DNA of 64,000 nt from Bacillus sp. 165 (lineage in GTDB: Bacteria; Bacillota; Bacilli; Bacillales; Bacillaceae_G). Both the position numbers and the translations under genes were made by a program. The notes beneath the pieces were generated by a model. It had not been told where the DNA came from. It saw nothing but the letters and a program-made list of their open reading frames with translations, and ran no database searches. The stretch spans positions 124,001 to 188,000 of the forward strand of contig NZ_JAGHKQ010000005.1 in assembly GCF_017742235.1 (NCBI RefSeq), in the 5' to 3' direction. Positions within the stretch are counted from its first letter, which is position 1. Every line of letters begins with the position of its first letter. Positions 18,520 through 26,047 of the stretch are shown piece after piece.

Positions 18520-19010
18520 AGGAACATCTCCTTTAATACGTGGTCCTACCACTTAAGTATGTTCTTATTATACCACTTGTCCATCAAGAAAGTCCCTTAA
18601 ATTAAACACCCGTCTAATATGAAGAGATGAGAGGTCATTCTTTTCATACTAGACGGGAATGGGTGCTGCTTCATTGTACAAAATTATTCCTTTTATGTAC
18701 ATAGGTTTTATCGGGATTATAGTAAAAAATTTTAAACTTCATCATGATATAAATGAGGTACAAAAGAGTCCGTTTGTCGATCAATTATGTAGGGTATCGA
18801 TGACAAAGAGATAAAACAGGTTTCTCCATATGGAGCATACTGCAGCCTTCTTTTGTACCTCACCTTCATTATACACAATTAATATACAGAAGGACAATTT
18901 GAAATTAGTTTTTTTACATATTTTATCTTTTTTTCTATAAATTTCTTTATTTTTGCATTATTTTCTTATAAAGATTTCATCAGAGGACTGAATTTTAAAT
19001 AAAAAATTAT
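18520..19010. other. Intergenic region with two inverted-repeat structures
   Basis: No gene between fabZ and mbl. Two structures fill it. The first is a 15-base imperfect hairpin, CCCGTCTAATATGAA (18609-18623) against TTCATACTAGACGGG (18643-18657). The second is a perfect 14-base outer stem, TGAGGTACAAAAGA (18754-18767) with TCTTTTGTACCTCA (18849-18862). It encloses a TTTGTC/GACAAA hairpin (18773-18807) and the palindrome CTCCATATGGAG (18824-18835). The second could fold as a three-way junction, fitting a small RNA or a dispersed repeat of the kind known in B. cereus-group genomes. Neither has a good U-tract. Confidence 0.5.
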
Positions 19011-19039
19011 AAAAGGACAAGATGAACGCTTGTCCTTTT
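19011..19039 (-). terminator. Terminator after mbl
   Basis: AAAAGGACAAG pairs with CTTGTCCTTTT. On the minus strand the stem is followed by a T-rich tract (TTTTATAATTTTTTATTT). Confidence 0.8.
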
Positions 19040-19091
19040 AAACTTCAGCTTGTCCGACTTCATACAAGTATGAAAAAACGAGCTGACGATA

Positions 19092-20093
19092 TTAAAATAT
19101 GTTGCGGCGAGGCAGCTTATCGATGTTTTCAAGCATGATGCCTGTTCCGATTGCTACGCATTGCATTGGATCTTCTGCGATCAGAACCGGTACTTTTAGT
19201 TCTTCTGCTAACAGCATGTCGATTCCGTGCAGTAATGCGCCACCCCCAGTCAAAATCACACCGCGGTCAATGATGTCCGCTGCTAATTCCGGCGGAGTAC
19301 GCTCTAGTACACCTTTTGCAGCTTGTACAATGACATCTGCATTTTCTCTTAGTGCATGCTGAATTTCTTCTGACTTAACTGTTACGGTACGCGGTAATCC
19401 TGTTACCATATCACGTCCGCGAATATCAATTTCTTCGTTGCGTGCTCCAGGGAATACAGTGCCGACTTTGATCTTGATATCTTCTGCTGTACGTTCCCCG
19501 ATTAACAGCTTGTAATGACGCTTAATGTAGTTTAAAATCTCCATGTCAAATTTGTCGCCTGCCATTTTAATGGAGGAGGAGGTAACAATATCACCCATGG
19601 ATAGAACAGCGACATCCGTTGTACCTCCACCAATATCCACCACCATGTTACCGCTTGGCTGGAAGATATCCATTCCTGCACCAACTGCAGCTACCTTCGG
19701 CTCTTCTTCTAAGTACACTTTTTTGCCGCCGCTTTTTTCAGCAGCTTCACGAATAGCTTTTTGCTCAACAGACGTAATATTTGTCGGACAGCAAATCAAA
19801 ATACGCGGCTTAGATAAAAAGCCTTTTACATCCAGTTTATCAATAAAATGCTTCAGCATTGCTTCTGTTACGTCAAAATCTGCGATGACTCCATCTTTTA
19901 ACGGACGAATTGCGACAATATTGCCGGGTGTACGCCCGACCATGCGTCTTGCTTCTTCCCCAACAGCTAATACTTTTCCTGTATTACGGTCGATCGCTAC
20001 TACAGACGGTTCGTTTAATACAATACCTTTACCTTTCACATGAATCAATACATTGGCTGTGCCAAGATCAATCCCGATATCTCTCGCAAACAT
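19092..20093 (-). CDS. mbl: MreB-like actin homologue Mbl
   Basis: Bacterial actin that guides lateral cell-wall synthesis at the inner face of the membrane. The 333-residue protein starts MFARDIGIDLGTANVLIHVK, with phosphate-1 motif GIDLGTAN, DIGGGTTD for phosphate-2 and the adenosine-loop GGGALLHGID. The length equals B. subtilis Mbl. ATG 20093 is chosen over the longer frame because the protein then begins like the family and has an SD upstream. The spoIIID-mbl gene order supports Mbl rather than MreB or MreBH. Confidence 0.95.
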   Translation of the reverse strand: MFARDIGIDLGTANVLIHVKGKGIVLNEPSVVAIDRNTGKVLAVGEEARRMVGRTPGNIVAIRPLKDGVIADFDVTEAMLKHFIDKLDVKGFLSKPRILICCPTNITSVEQKAIREAAEKSGGKKVYLEEEPKVAAVGAGMDIFQPSGNMVVDIGGGTTDVAVLSMGDIVTSSSIKMAGDKFDMEILNYIKRHYKLLIGERTAEDIKIKVGTVFPGARNEEIDIRGRDMVTGLPRTVTVKSEEIQHALRENADVIVQAAKGVLERTPPELAADIIDRGVILTGGGALLHGIDMLLAEELKVPVLIAEDPMQCVAIGTGIMLENIDKLPRRNIF

Positions 20094-20266
20094 TCTTTTC
20101 CTTTTCCTCCTTGATTCTTCGCTCATTAGAGCCCCGAATTCTTTTACACCTAATTTATAATTTTATCACAGTTTATATCCAAGCGTAACAAGTGAACAAT
20201 ACAATATGTGAAAATTTTTCTATCGTTAGTTTACCCAAGGATAAAAGAATGTTTGCTCAAGATTTT

Positions 20267-20539
20267 TTATTGCTTGACAATTTTTTCTGGTTCTTCTTTA
20301 CGATACTTTTGTTTTGTTGCTTCCCCGCCGCGAAGGTGCCGAATTGATTTATGATAATCTAGAATTTCTTTCACTTCATTCGCCAACTCCGGGTTAATCT
20401 CTGGCAGACGTTCTGTGAGGTCCTTATGAACAGTACTTTTGGAAACTCCAAACTCTTTCGCAATGACGCGAACTGTTTTCCTGGTCTCCACGATATACTT
20501 TCCAATCTTGATAGTTCTCTCTTTGATGTAATCGTGCAC
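20267..20539 (-). CDS. spoIIID: Sporulation transcription factor SpoIIID
   Basis: Mother-cell DNA-binding regulator acting with sigma-E. The 90-residue protein begins (V/M)HDYIKERTIKIGKYIVET, and the helix-turn-helix is RVIAKEFGVSKSTVHKDL. The C-terminal basic tail has SIRHLRGGEATKQKYRKEE. GTG 20539 is the start: GGGAGG lies eight bases upstream and the product then matches the family. The frame remains open upstream to another GTG at 20662 with its own SD, described separately. A sigma-E-type promoter lies further upstream. Confidence 0.93.
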   Translation of the reverse strand: MHDYIKERTIKIGKYIVETRKTVRVIAKEFGVSKSTVHKDLTERLPEINPELANEVKEILDYHKSIRHLRGGEATKQKYRKEEPEKIVKQ

Positions 20540-20662
20540 TCCACTCGCCTCCCTAAATTGGATGTGAGAAGGGTGAAATGAGACTCGCTGCGTTATACTC
20601 GGATGTAAGTTCGCCTGCTGCTTTTGTCGTGATACCCTATTTTTTATAATAAATTGATCCAC
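20540..20662 (-). other. usd-like upstream frame, in frame with spoIIID
   Basis: Forty-one codons starting at GTG 20662 (MDQFIIKNRVSRQKQQANL), with GAGGTGAG just upstream. It runs without a stop straight into the spoIIID GTG. In B. subtilis, translation of a small upstream frame, usd, is required for spoIIID translation. This segment sits where usd would. Here the absence of a stop means initiation at 20662 would give a 131-residue N-extended SpoIIID, unless initiation at 20539 dominates. Confidence 0.6.
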
Positions 20663-20702
20663 GATTTCTCACCTCAAACGCTCTCATTGTTGGGTTTATA
20701 CC

Positions 20703-20731
20703 ATTGTATTGAGAGAAGGACTGATATATGC
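20703..20731 (-). promoter_or_regulatory. Sigma-E-type promoter for spoIIID
   Basis: On the minus strand a -35-like GCATATA is followed after 14 bases by AATACAAT, seven of eight matches to the sigma-E -10 consensus. It lies about 40 bases before the upstream frame, and spoIIID is known to be sigma-E dependent in B. subtilis. Confidence 0.65.
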
Positions 20732-20899
20732 TACATTCATTGCAATTTTGCGGACTAAGTTGACAAAAATTACATGTTTTTATAAAAATTTTATGAATTG
20801 AGTCAAATGGAGGGTGTGATGGAGAAAAATATCTTGCTTCCAATGGATTATGTATCAGATAAATTGCAAAGCCTCTTCGTCAACTAATATAAGAAACAA

Positions 20900-20931
20900 A
20901 AAAGATGTGTCCTGTACAGGGCACATCTTTT
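20900..20931 (-). terminator. Terminator after the DUF6232-like gene
   Basis: AAAGATGTG pairs with CACATCTTT around a CCTGTACAGG core. On the minus strand it is followed by TTTTTTG, which ends transcription of the gene at 20939-21331. Confidence 0.85.
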
Positions 20932-20938
20932 GTCCTTT

Positions 20939-21331
20939 TTATCCACGGGCAAGAAAAGCTTTATGAAAGGCTTGTAGTACTTCTTCTGCCTCATGCTTAT
21001 CTTTAGTATGGTATATTTCTATTTCACCAGCTGCTGTTTTAATAAAAATAGAGTATGTAGAACTATTAAAGCGAAATTTAATCATAGCAGCACCCCAAAA
21101 AACCACACACAATCCGGCTAGTATTGCATTGCTAAAGAGAATGCCTAGAAGTAATGTAACGCCACCAATAATGGCTAAGTTTTTTTCCCAAGATAAATCG
21201 GGCTTCGTTTCTTTCTTTCTCGCAGATGTAATATTAGCCATGGCATATACTTGACCAGATGCATACACTCTCGTTCGTGTAATATTCAAATCGCCCTCAT
21301 AAAAATATTGATCATTTACTACCTGCTCCAT
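20939..21331 (-). CDS. DUF6232-like small membrane protein
   Basis: A 130-residue protein of unknown function. Residues 1-50 are soluble with an extended-strand pattern (YFYEGDLNITRTRVYASGQ, VYAMANITSAR). Two hydrophobic helices follow (LAIIGGVTLLLGILFSNAI and LAGLCVVFWGAAMI), then a soluble end (STYSIFIKTAAGEIEIYHTK). This layout matches the DUF6232 family of Bacillus. ATG 21331 is chosen because AGGAGG lies at good spacing. It lies between spoIIID and a small membrane-protein gene, and its own terminator suggests a short transcript. Confidence 0.65.
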   Translation of the reverse strand: MEQVVNDQYFYEGDLNITRTRVYASGQVYAMANITSARKKETKPDLSWEKNLAIIGGVTLLLGILFSNAILAGLCVVFWGAAMIKFRFNSSTYSIFIKTAAGEIEIYHTKDKHEAEEVLQAFHKAFLARG

Positions 21332-21435
21332 TATCTCCCCTCCTATACTCATCCCCTTACCCCCTTAATTATATAAGAATTTTTATACTGTCGATATACA
21401 AAAAATAAACCTGCCCGAAAGCAGGAACAGCATAA

Positions 21436-21585
21436 TTATTCATCCGGCTCAAATTTCTTTTCCTTCTTCTCATCCTCAAGGTAGTCCCAGCTGTTGGCAT
21501 GAGTGCCATCGCTCCCCATGAGGATGAGTGCCGCCGCTAAAAATAATAAGATAAAAATAATAATAATGACTGATACAACCGACAT
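21436..21585 (-). CDS. Small single-pass membrane protein
   Basis: A 49-residue protein with one strongly hydrophobic segment (VVSVIIIIFILLFLAAALIL) and a charged cytosolic-type tail ending EKKEKKFEPDE. ATG 21585 has GGAGG seven bases upstream; the neighbouring ATG six bases earlier is too close to the SD. No family is recognised. It lies downstream of spoIIQ but is separated from it by two terminators. Confidence 0.6.
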   Translation of the reverse strand: MSVVSVIIIIFILLFLAAALILMGSDGTHANSWDYLEDEKKEKKFEPDE

Positions 21586-21634
21586 CTTCATCCCTCCTTT
21601 TTCTAACACTATATGCACGGACAACGAAAAATAG

Positions 21635-21666
21635 AAAAAGCTTCGAGCAAAGGCCCGAAGCTTTTT
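21635..21666 (-). terminator. Terminator hairpin between spoIIQ and the small membrane protein gene
   Basis: AAAAAGCTTCG pairs with CGAAGCTTTTT in a symmetrical hairpin with T-tracts on both strands. It is the second of two hairpins following spoIIQ. Confidence 0.75.
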
Positions 21667-21712
21667 AGAGCACTTCATGTATTCAAAAGTTGTCTAGTTT
21701 TCTAGACAAAAA

Positions 21713-21753
21713 AATCAGCTCCTCAAGCGTAATTCGCATTTGAAGAACTGATT
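21713..21753 (-). terminator. Terminator after spoIIQ
   Basis: Imperfect stem pairing AATCAGCTCCTCAA with TTGAAGAACTGATT, followed on the minus strand by seven T. It lies 11 bases beyond the spoIIQ stop codon. Confidence 0.8.
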
Positions 21754-21763
21754 GTCCCGATAA

Positions 21764-22627
21764 TTAGTTTGCGCTATCTTCGTCAGAAGACTTTTGCTTT
21801 TCTTTGTCATCAGAAGGCTTGTCTTCGTCTTTTTGCTGCTTTTCATCTTTGGCAGGTTCTTTTTCGTCACCTTTGTCAGGAGTTGTGCTGTTTTGCTTAT
21901 CTCCGTCTTGCTTCGGATCTTTGTTATCATCTCCAGCAGCTTTTTGCTGTTCAACCTTCACTTGACCCACTGGTTTTTCTAGATATGTTTCTGGATTTAC
22001 CGCTGTGCCGTCTTTGCGAAGTTCATAATGAACGTGATAGCCAGCTTGTTTATTTACTTCACTTAAGCCTGCTGTACCAAGTACATCACCTTGTACAACC
22101 ATATCACCGGATTCTACTTTCAAATCTCCTAGGCTTTGGTAGAATGATACAACACCATTTCCGCTGTCAATTTCTACTACATAACCAAGAAGAGGGTCTT
22201 TTTCCGCTTTTAATACTGTACCGCTTAATGCAGCAACGACTTCAAAGGATTTGCCGTCTTCTGCCGCAATATCGATACCTGTGCTCGGCATATACGTATT
22301 GTTATAGAAAACAAGTGCATTTTCTTGCTCTTTTTCAGATGCTGTGTCGTCATAGAATTTTTTCTTAACAACCGCTTTGCTTGCATCCACTACTGGCATT
22401 TTCACAAGTTCAGTTGGCTTAGAAACTGGAACAGCCGGAGTTTCCTTTTCTGTTTGGCCAAAAGGAGTGGCCTGATTACCGTCTTGATCCTTATTAACCG
22501 CTTGATACCAGAGTGCTGCAGTTAAAATAATAGCTGCACAAACGATATAAACTGTTGGAAATACCCAGCGCTTTTGGAATAAGCGCACTACTTTTCGAGA
22601 AGTATGCTTTTTTTCTCCCTCTCTCAT
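21764..22627 (-). CDS. spoIIQ: Stage II sporulation protein Q
   Basis: Forespore membrane protein that pairs with SpoIIIAH across the intermembrane space during engulfment. The 287-residue protein has one transmembrane helix (VFPTVYIVCAAIILTAALWY) near 22-41 and a LytM/M23 peptidase-like domain at about 110-215. The first metal-ligand His position reads Ser (MPSTGIDIA), while HVHYE is retained, so zinc hydrolase activity is unlikely, as in B. subtilis SpoIIQ. After about residue 223 comes a long acidic/lysine-rich low-complexity tail (KDEKQQKDEDKPSDDKEKQK). A sigma-F-type promoter lies upstream. Confidence 0.92.
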   Translation of the reverse strand: MREGEKKHTSRKVVRLFQKRWVFPTVYIVCAAIILTAALWYQAVNKDQDGNQATPFGQTEKETPAVPVSKPTELVKMPVVDASKAVVKKKFYDDTASEKEQENALVFYNNTYMPSTGIDIAAEDGKSFEVVAALSGTVLKAEKDPLLGYVVEIDSGNGVVSFYQSLGDLKVESGDMVVQGDVLGTAGLSEVNKQAGYHVHYELRKDGTAVNPETYLEKPVGQVKVEQQKAAGDDNKDPKQDGDKQNSTTPDKGDEKEPAKDEKQQKDEDKPSDDKEKQKSSDEDSAN

Positions 22628-22647
22628 TGTAACATCACCTCAGCAAT

Positions 22648-22677
22648 CATTCTGAACAAAATCCCATCAAACTATAC
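22648..22677 (-). promoter_or_regulatory. Sigma-F-type promoter for spoIIQ
   Basis: On the minus strand GTATA is followed after exactly 15 bases by GTTCAGAATG, nine of ten matches to the sigma-F -10 pattern (GGNNANAMTR). It lies 20 bases before the spoIIQ start, and spoIIQ is a known sigma-F target. Confidence 0.7.
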
Positions 22678-22771
22678 ATAAGGCAAACTGATTATTTTTC
22701 GACAGAATCCATAAAATTATTCATGATTTTTGTAAAATTTCCGAGGAAATGAAAGAAATAGCGATAAAATC

Positions 22772-23725
22772 TCAATCAATAAACAACTGATACACTCTTC
22801 CTTTTGTTATGCCAACATGTTTTAAACCCATAGACATGAGTATTTTAGTAGCAATGTGTCTGGATGGAAGCTGAAGAAATCCTCGCAATTGTTGGTTTGT
22901 AATTGTAGGAGAGATGAGAAGCGCATAATCCTGCAGTGTTTCTATGTGGGCGTCCTTGGATGAATAGTTGCAAGAAGAGCATAGCCATGAATGTCCCTTT
23001 CGCTGCATCGGAATCAACCGGCACTCGGGACAATGCACCCCTTTTAACAGCTCGATTTCGTCAATACGAAAACGCTGCAGAATGTTAGAGGAGATAGGAG
23101 TATGGCGCTTCAATAAACGAGCGGAGAGCCTTCGCAGTTCCTGTTCGGAGAGCTTTTGTTCCTTATGCTTCTTCTCGAATGATTCTATTTTGGATACAAG
23201 ACTATCTCGGTGGATGACAGTAGGAAGATGGTGAGACGCTTTAATAATGGTGGAGGGGCTGCTGATAACGACTAATGTTTCGATGGGAACAGCCGGGAAT
23301 TTATTTGTCTGCAGCCACTCATTCAATTGAGATAACTGGCGTTTCACCTGTAATAACGGGCTAGGAAACCCTTCTTCTTTCCCGTTCATAGTTCGGGTGA
23401 GCTGATGAAAGGTGCTATCAAAGTAAAGTGTTCCGGTAATATTTTTTACTTCAATTATAAGAAGAAAGCATGGAGAAAGAATCAGTGTGTCAAGCTGAAA
23501 AAAATGAGGGGGATTCAAAAGGCGAAGATCATGGAAGATGAAATATCTTTTTGGGGGAAGAAAATCCAAATGGTAATCCAGTGACTGTTCACCCCGATAG
23601 CCGGCCATGCTTTTAGCAAGCTCCTCTTCAATGATAGGTCGCTTCGGGTGAAAGGGTGGCAGCCTTCGCATGAGAGCTTCTAATTTCCGGATCTTCAGCG
23701 GCTTTTTACGCTCTTTTTTGATCAT
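22772..23725 (-). CDS. NERD-domain nuclease-related protein
   Basis: A 317-residue protein with an N-terminal NERD (nuclease-related) domain. The putative restriction-endonuclease-like residues are E46 (YRGEQS), D79 (FFQLDTLIL) and E92/K94 (IIEVKN). The C-terminal third has a zinc-ribbon (CPEC and CSSC pairs) and a final helix-turn-helix-like stretch (LKHVGITKGRVYQLF). ATG 23725 is chosen because AAGGAG is eight bases upstream. Function is unknown. It is transcribed with the spo genes but lies between spoIID and spoIIQ, where B. subtilis has no such gene to my knowledge. Confidence 0.8.
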   Translation of the reverse strand: MIKKERKKPLKIRKLEALMRRLPPFHPKRPIIEEELAKSMAGYRGEQSLDYHLDFLPPKRYFIFHDLRLLNPPHFFQLDTLILSPCFLLIIEVKNITGTLYFDSTFHQLTRTMNGKEEGFPSPLLQVKRQLSQLNEWLQTNKFPAVPIETLVVISSPSTIIKASHHLPTVIHRDSLVSKIESFEKKHKEQKLSEQELRRLSARLLKRHTPISSNILQRFRIDEIELLKGVHCPECRLIPMQRKGHSWLCSSCNYSSKDAHIETLQDYALLISPTITNQQLRGFLQLPSRHIATKILMSMGLKHVGITKGRVYQLFID

Positions 23726-23826
23726 GTTATCAACTCCTTGAAGGAAGTATTCTAGAAAAAGGAGCTCGTCCCTTCTAGAGGTATCACATTTGAAGAATCC
23801 TGCTGATATTGCTTTGATTTTCACCA

Positions 23827-23898
23827 TAATTGCTCCATTTTATCGGGTAATTGCTCCGATTTTCATTGAAATTGCTCCAAATGAACACATAATTGCTC
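23827..23898. repeat. 21-bp tandem repeat, four units
   Basis: AATTGCTCC occurs at 23827, 23848, 23869 and 23890, exactly 21 bases apart, with variable 12-base spacers. On the minus strand each unit starts GGAGCAATT. It lies between spoIID and the NERD gene. Related arrays with a degenerate 21-base period lie near 52.5 and 61.7 kb. Confidence 0.85.
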
Positions 23899-23910
23899 CG
23901 CTCCATAAAA

Positions 23911-23936
23911 AAATAGCCGAGGTCCTCCCCGGCTAT
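23911..23936 (-). terminator. Terminator overlapping the spoIID stop
   Basis: AATAGCCG pairs with CGGCTATT, followed on the minus strand by seven T. It begins at the spoIID stop codon. Confidence 0.85.
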
Positions 23937-24946
23937 TGCTTCGCAGTCAGCTTTTGTTCGTATTCATTTATGCTGGCGATTGTTACTCCTGTGTAATAAT
24001 GATTGAGAATATCTTCATAGCTCTTTCCTTCCTTTGCCATGCCGTTTGCACCATATTGACTCATCCCGACGCCGTGACCGTAGCCTTTTGTTTTGATGAC
24101 AATCTGCTGTCCCTTTTGCTCCCATGTAAAATCGGAGGAGCGAAGACCAAGCTTTTCGCGGATTTGTTTTCCTGTAAGTGTTTTGCCGTTAAAGTTGACC
24201 AATCCTACTCTCTGCCCATCTGTGCGGGATACTATTTTTCCGACGGTACCATCTTTTGCAATCGTAATGCCTAATTTCTTTTGAAAATCAGCAATACTAA
24301 TTGTTTGACTGCTGGAAAACTTAGGCGACTCCTTATCCCAAGGGCTGTTTACGCTTTTTAAATAAGGAACAGGGCTGCCCCAATAGTCCTCTGAGTTCTC
24401 TGTGAAGCCGTTACTCGTCGAAAAGAAGGAAGCGTTAATCGGGGCATTGTTATACGTAAGAACTTGTCCGGCGGTCGCTGCGACGGCTTCGCGAACTCGT
24501 TCGATTTTCCATTCATACTCTTTGCCCCATTGTTTCTTAAGCTCCTCTTCATTTTTAAACACCTGGTCATTAATTGTGTCCGATATATTCGCTTGATCTG
24601 GGACTCCGCCTTGTTCGTTCAGCATAGTCTTCACAATAAACGTGCGGGCTGTCAGAGCTTGTGCTTTTAATGCCTCCAGTTCAAAATCAGCTGGCATTTC
24701 TGCCGCAACTACACCGACAACATAATCTTCGATAGGGAAGGTTTCCACCATTTTTTGCTTGCTTCGGTATACAGCGACTTGCACAGCGCTCTGTGAAGAA
24801 GCGGGTATTGCTGCTGGTTCCTTCTCTTTTTTTGCAAGATTCCCGCTCGCCTTCTCATGAAAGGGCAGCACTAATAAAGCTGGCACGAGGATGACAAGAA
24901 CAAACAGCACCGAAAGGAAAACTAAAAGCGGCTTCGTCATTTTCAT
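23933..24946 (-). CDS. spoIID: Stage II sporulation protein D
   Basis: Mother-cell membrane lytic transglycosylase that cleaves denuded glycan strands during engulfment, working with SpoIIM and SpoIIP. The 337-residue protein has an N-terminal signal-anchor ([20 protein letters not shown]). The SpoIID domain is typical: [32 protein letters not shown] marks the catalytic region (catalytic Glu in AAEMP), and the C-terminal motif is [20 protein letters not shown] 24946 has GGAGG 11 bases upstream. It follows murA in order, as in B. subtilis, with two small genes intervening. Confidence 0.95.
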   Translation of the reverse strand: MKMTKPLLVFLSVLFVLVILVPALLVLPFHEKASGNLAKKEKEPAAIPASSQSAVQVAVYRSKQKMVETFPIEDYVVGVVAAEMPADFELEALKAQALTARTFIVKTMLNEQGGVPDQANISDTINDQVFKNEEELKKQWGKEYEWKIERVREAVAATAGQVLTYNNAPINASFFSTSNGFTENSEDYWGSPVPYLKSVNSPWDKESPKFSSSQTISIADFQKKLGITIAKDGTVGKIVSRTDGQRVGLVNFNGKTLTGKQIREKLGLRSSDFTWEQKGQQIVIKTKGYGHGVGMSQYGANGMAKEGKSYEDILNHYYTGVTIASINEYEQKLTAKQ

Positions 24947-25064
24947 GCCTGTTTCTTCCTCCGTATGTCATTTTCTTGTATACTCCATTCTTATGGCTCA
25001 GGACAAGCATTTAGAACAAGAAAAACATCCAGAGTACAGAAGCCGTGCATATCTACCGCTGTAT

Positions 25065-25697
25065 TTATTTAAACTTATTTGGGAATTGCTTAACGATGCC
25101 TTTAGTAAGGGCATCCGCGAGCACAATGATATGATCCTCCCCTTTATCGAAAGCAATAATATTGCCCTGCCAATCTTGTTTGATTCTGGCCACAGCCTCG
25201 TCAGTTACCATTTTAAGATGCGTATATAATAGTTCTTTTAATTCTGTGTTTGACCAGTTTGGATTGACGCTGCTTAACAAATTAGCAATATCGTCTGCAT
25301 TCTTGTACCATTCTTTATTGTATTTTTCCAGATTAGCCTGGTCTCCTTTTTTCGCTGCCTCAACTATCTTTCCCGCCACTAGTATATGTTCTTTTAATAA
25401 CTGGGTTAACTTATCTCCGGCAGCAACACCATAATACGGTTTCATTGCATTTCCGATATCCTCTTGGTTTTTTAACAATCTGGCCAATACCGCCTGTTGA
25501 TCGTCTAATCCTCCTACACTGCTTATAATATAATTTCTTGTCCATACCACATGATCAATCCATAGCTTTCGCAAATCAAACATTACCTTCACTTTAGATG
25601 AGCTGTAACACTGATTTTGTACGTCCGCCTTAACTGGGGCAGCTAAGCATACAAACAGCATAGCCACTAGCGAAAATCGCAGGAATAATTTTTTCAT
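25065..25697 (-). CDS. Uncharacterised secreted helical protein
   Basis: A 210-residue protein with a clear signal peptide (LFLRFSLVAMLFVCLAAPVKA) and a mature part predicted almost wholly helical. It starts with a Cys-containing segment (QNQCYSSS) and has a conserved-looking DLRKLWIDHVVWTRNYIISS. Similar Bacillus proteins exist with inconsistent names, and I do not trust any of them. ATG 25697 has GAGGAG eight bases upstream. It lies between murA and spoIID on the same strand; B. subtilis has no gene here. No catalytic motif is visible. Confidence 0.7.
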   Translation of the reverse strand: MKKLFLRFSLVAMLFVCLAAPVKADVQNQCYSSSKVKVMFDLRKLWIDHVVWTRNYIISSVGGLDDQQAVLARLLKNQEDIGNAMKPYYGVAAGDKLTQLLKEHILVAGKIVEAAKKGDQANLEKYNKEWYKNADDIANLLSSVNPNWSNTELKELLYTHLKMVTDEAVARIKQDWQGNIIAFDKGEDHIIVLADALTKGIVKQFPNKFK

Positions 25698-25750
25698 GCT
25701 TCTCACTCCTCTTCTTGTTTTTACAGGCATCCACCCTTCCTTACTTAGTT

Positions 25751-25948
25751 TTAAGAACTTGCTTCTTTTTCATTCTCAAAAATCCTATAGCATGATGTAT
25801 GTACTATAGTAGGAACCACCTCGTGATAAATAATATTTTTATTAATTGAATTTTCTAAATTTTTATCATAAAATTGTATATTCTTCCTTCCTTTTGAGCA
25901 TAACAAATGTAGAACCTCATCTTGATCTGAGGTAAGGAATACTTCCAT
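25751..25948 (-). CDS. Small hypothetical protein
   Basis: A 65-residue frame (MEVFLTSDQDEVLHLLCSKG...) with a G-rich SD-like AGGGGG seven bases before ATG 25948. No family is recognised and no membrane segment is seen. The start codon and SD are buried in a strong inverted repeat (ACTTCCATCCC with GGGATGGAAGT), which could either control translation or mean the region is a terminator and not coding. It may be a real small gene or chance. Confidence 0.3.
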   Translation of the reverse strand: MEVFLTSDQDEVLHLLCSKGRKNIQFYDKNLENSINKNIIYHEVVPTIVHTSCYRIFENEKEASS

Positions 25949-26024
25949 CCCTTATCCCCCTAGGGATGGAAGTGCCTTTTAGTCTATGGGAGCTGAACGG
26001 CCCAAAATGCTTTTCTAATTAAAA

Positions 26025-26047
26025 AAGAAGCCGGTGGGCGGCTTCTT
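26025..26047 (-). terminator. Terminator after murA
   Basis: AAGAAGCCG pairs with CGGCTTCTT, followed by TTTTTTAATTA on the minus strand. It overlaps the murA stop codon. Confidence 0.9.

Noticed and set aside
20637-20843. 68-codon frame upstream of spoIIID as the usd equivalent
   Set aside because: It overlaps the sigma-E-type promoter and lacks an SD; the GTG frame at 20662 is better placed and has one.
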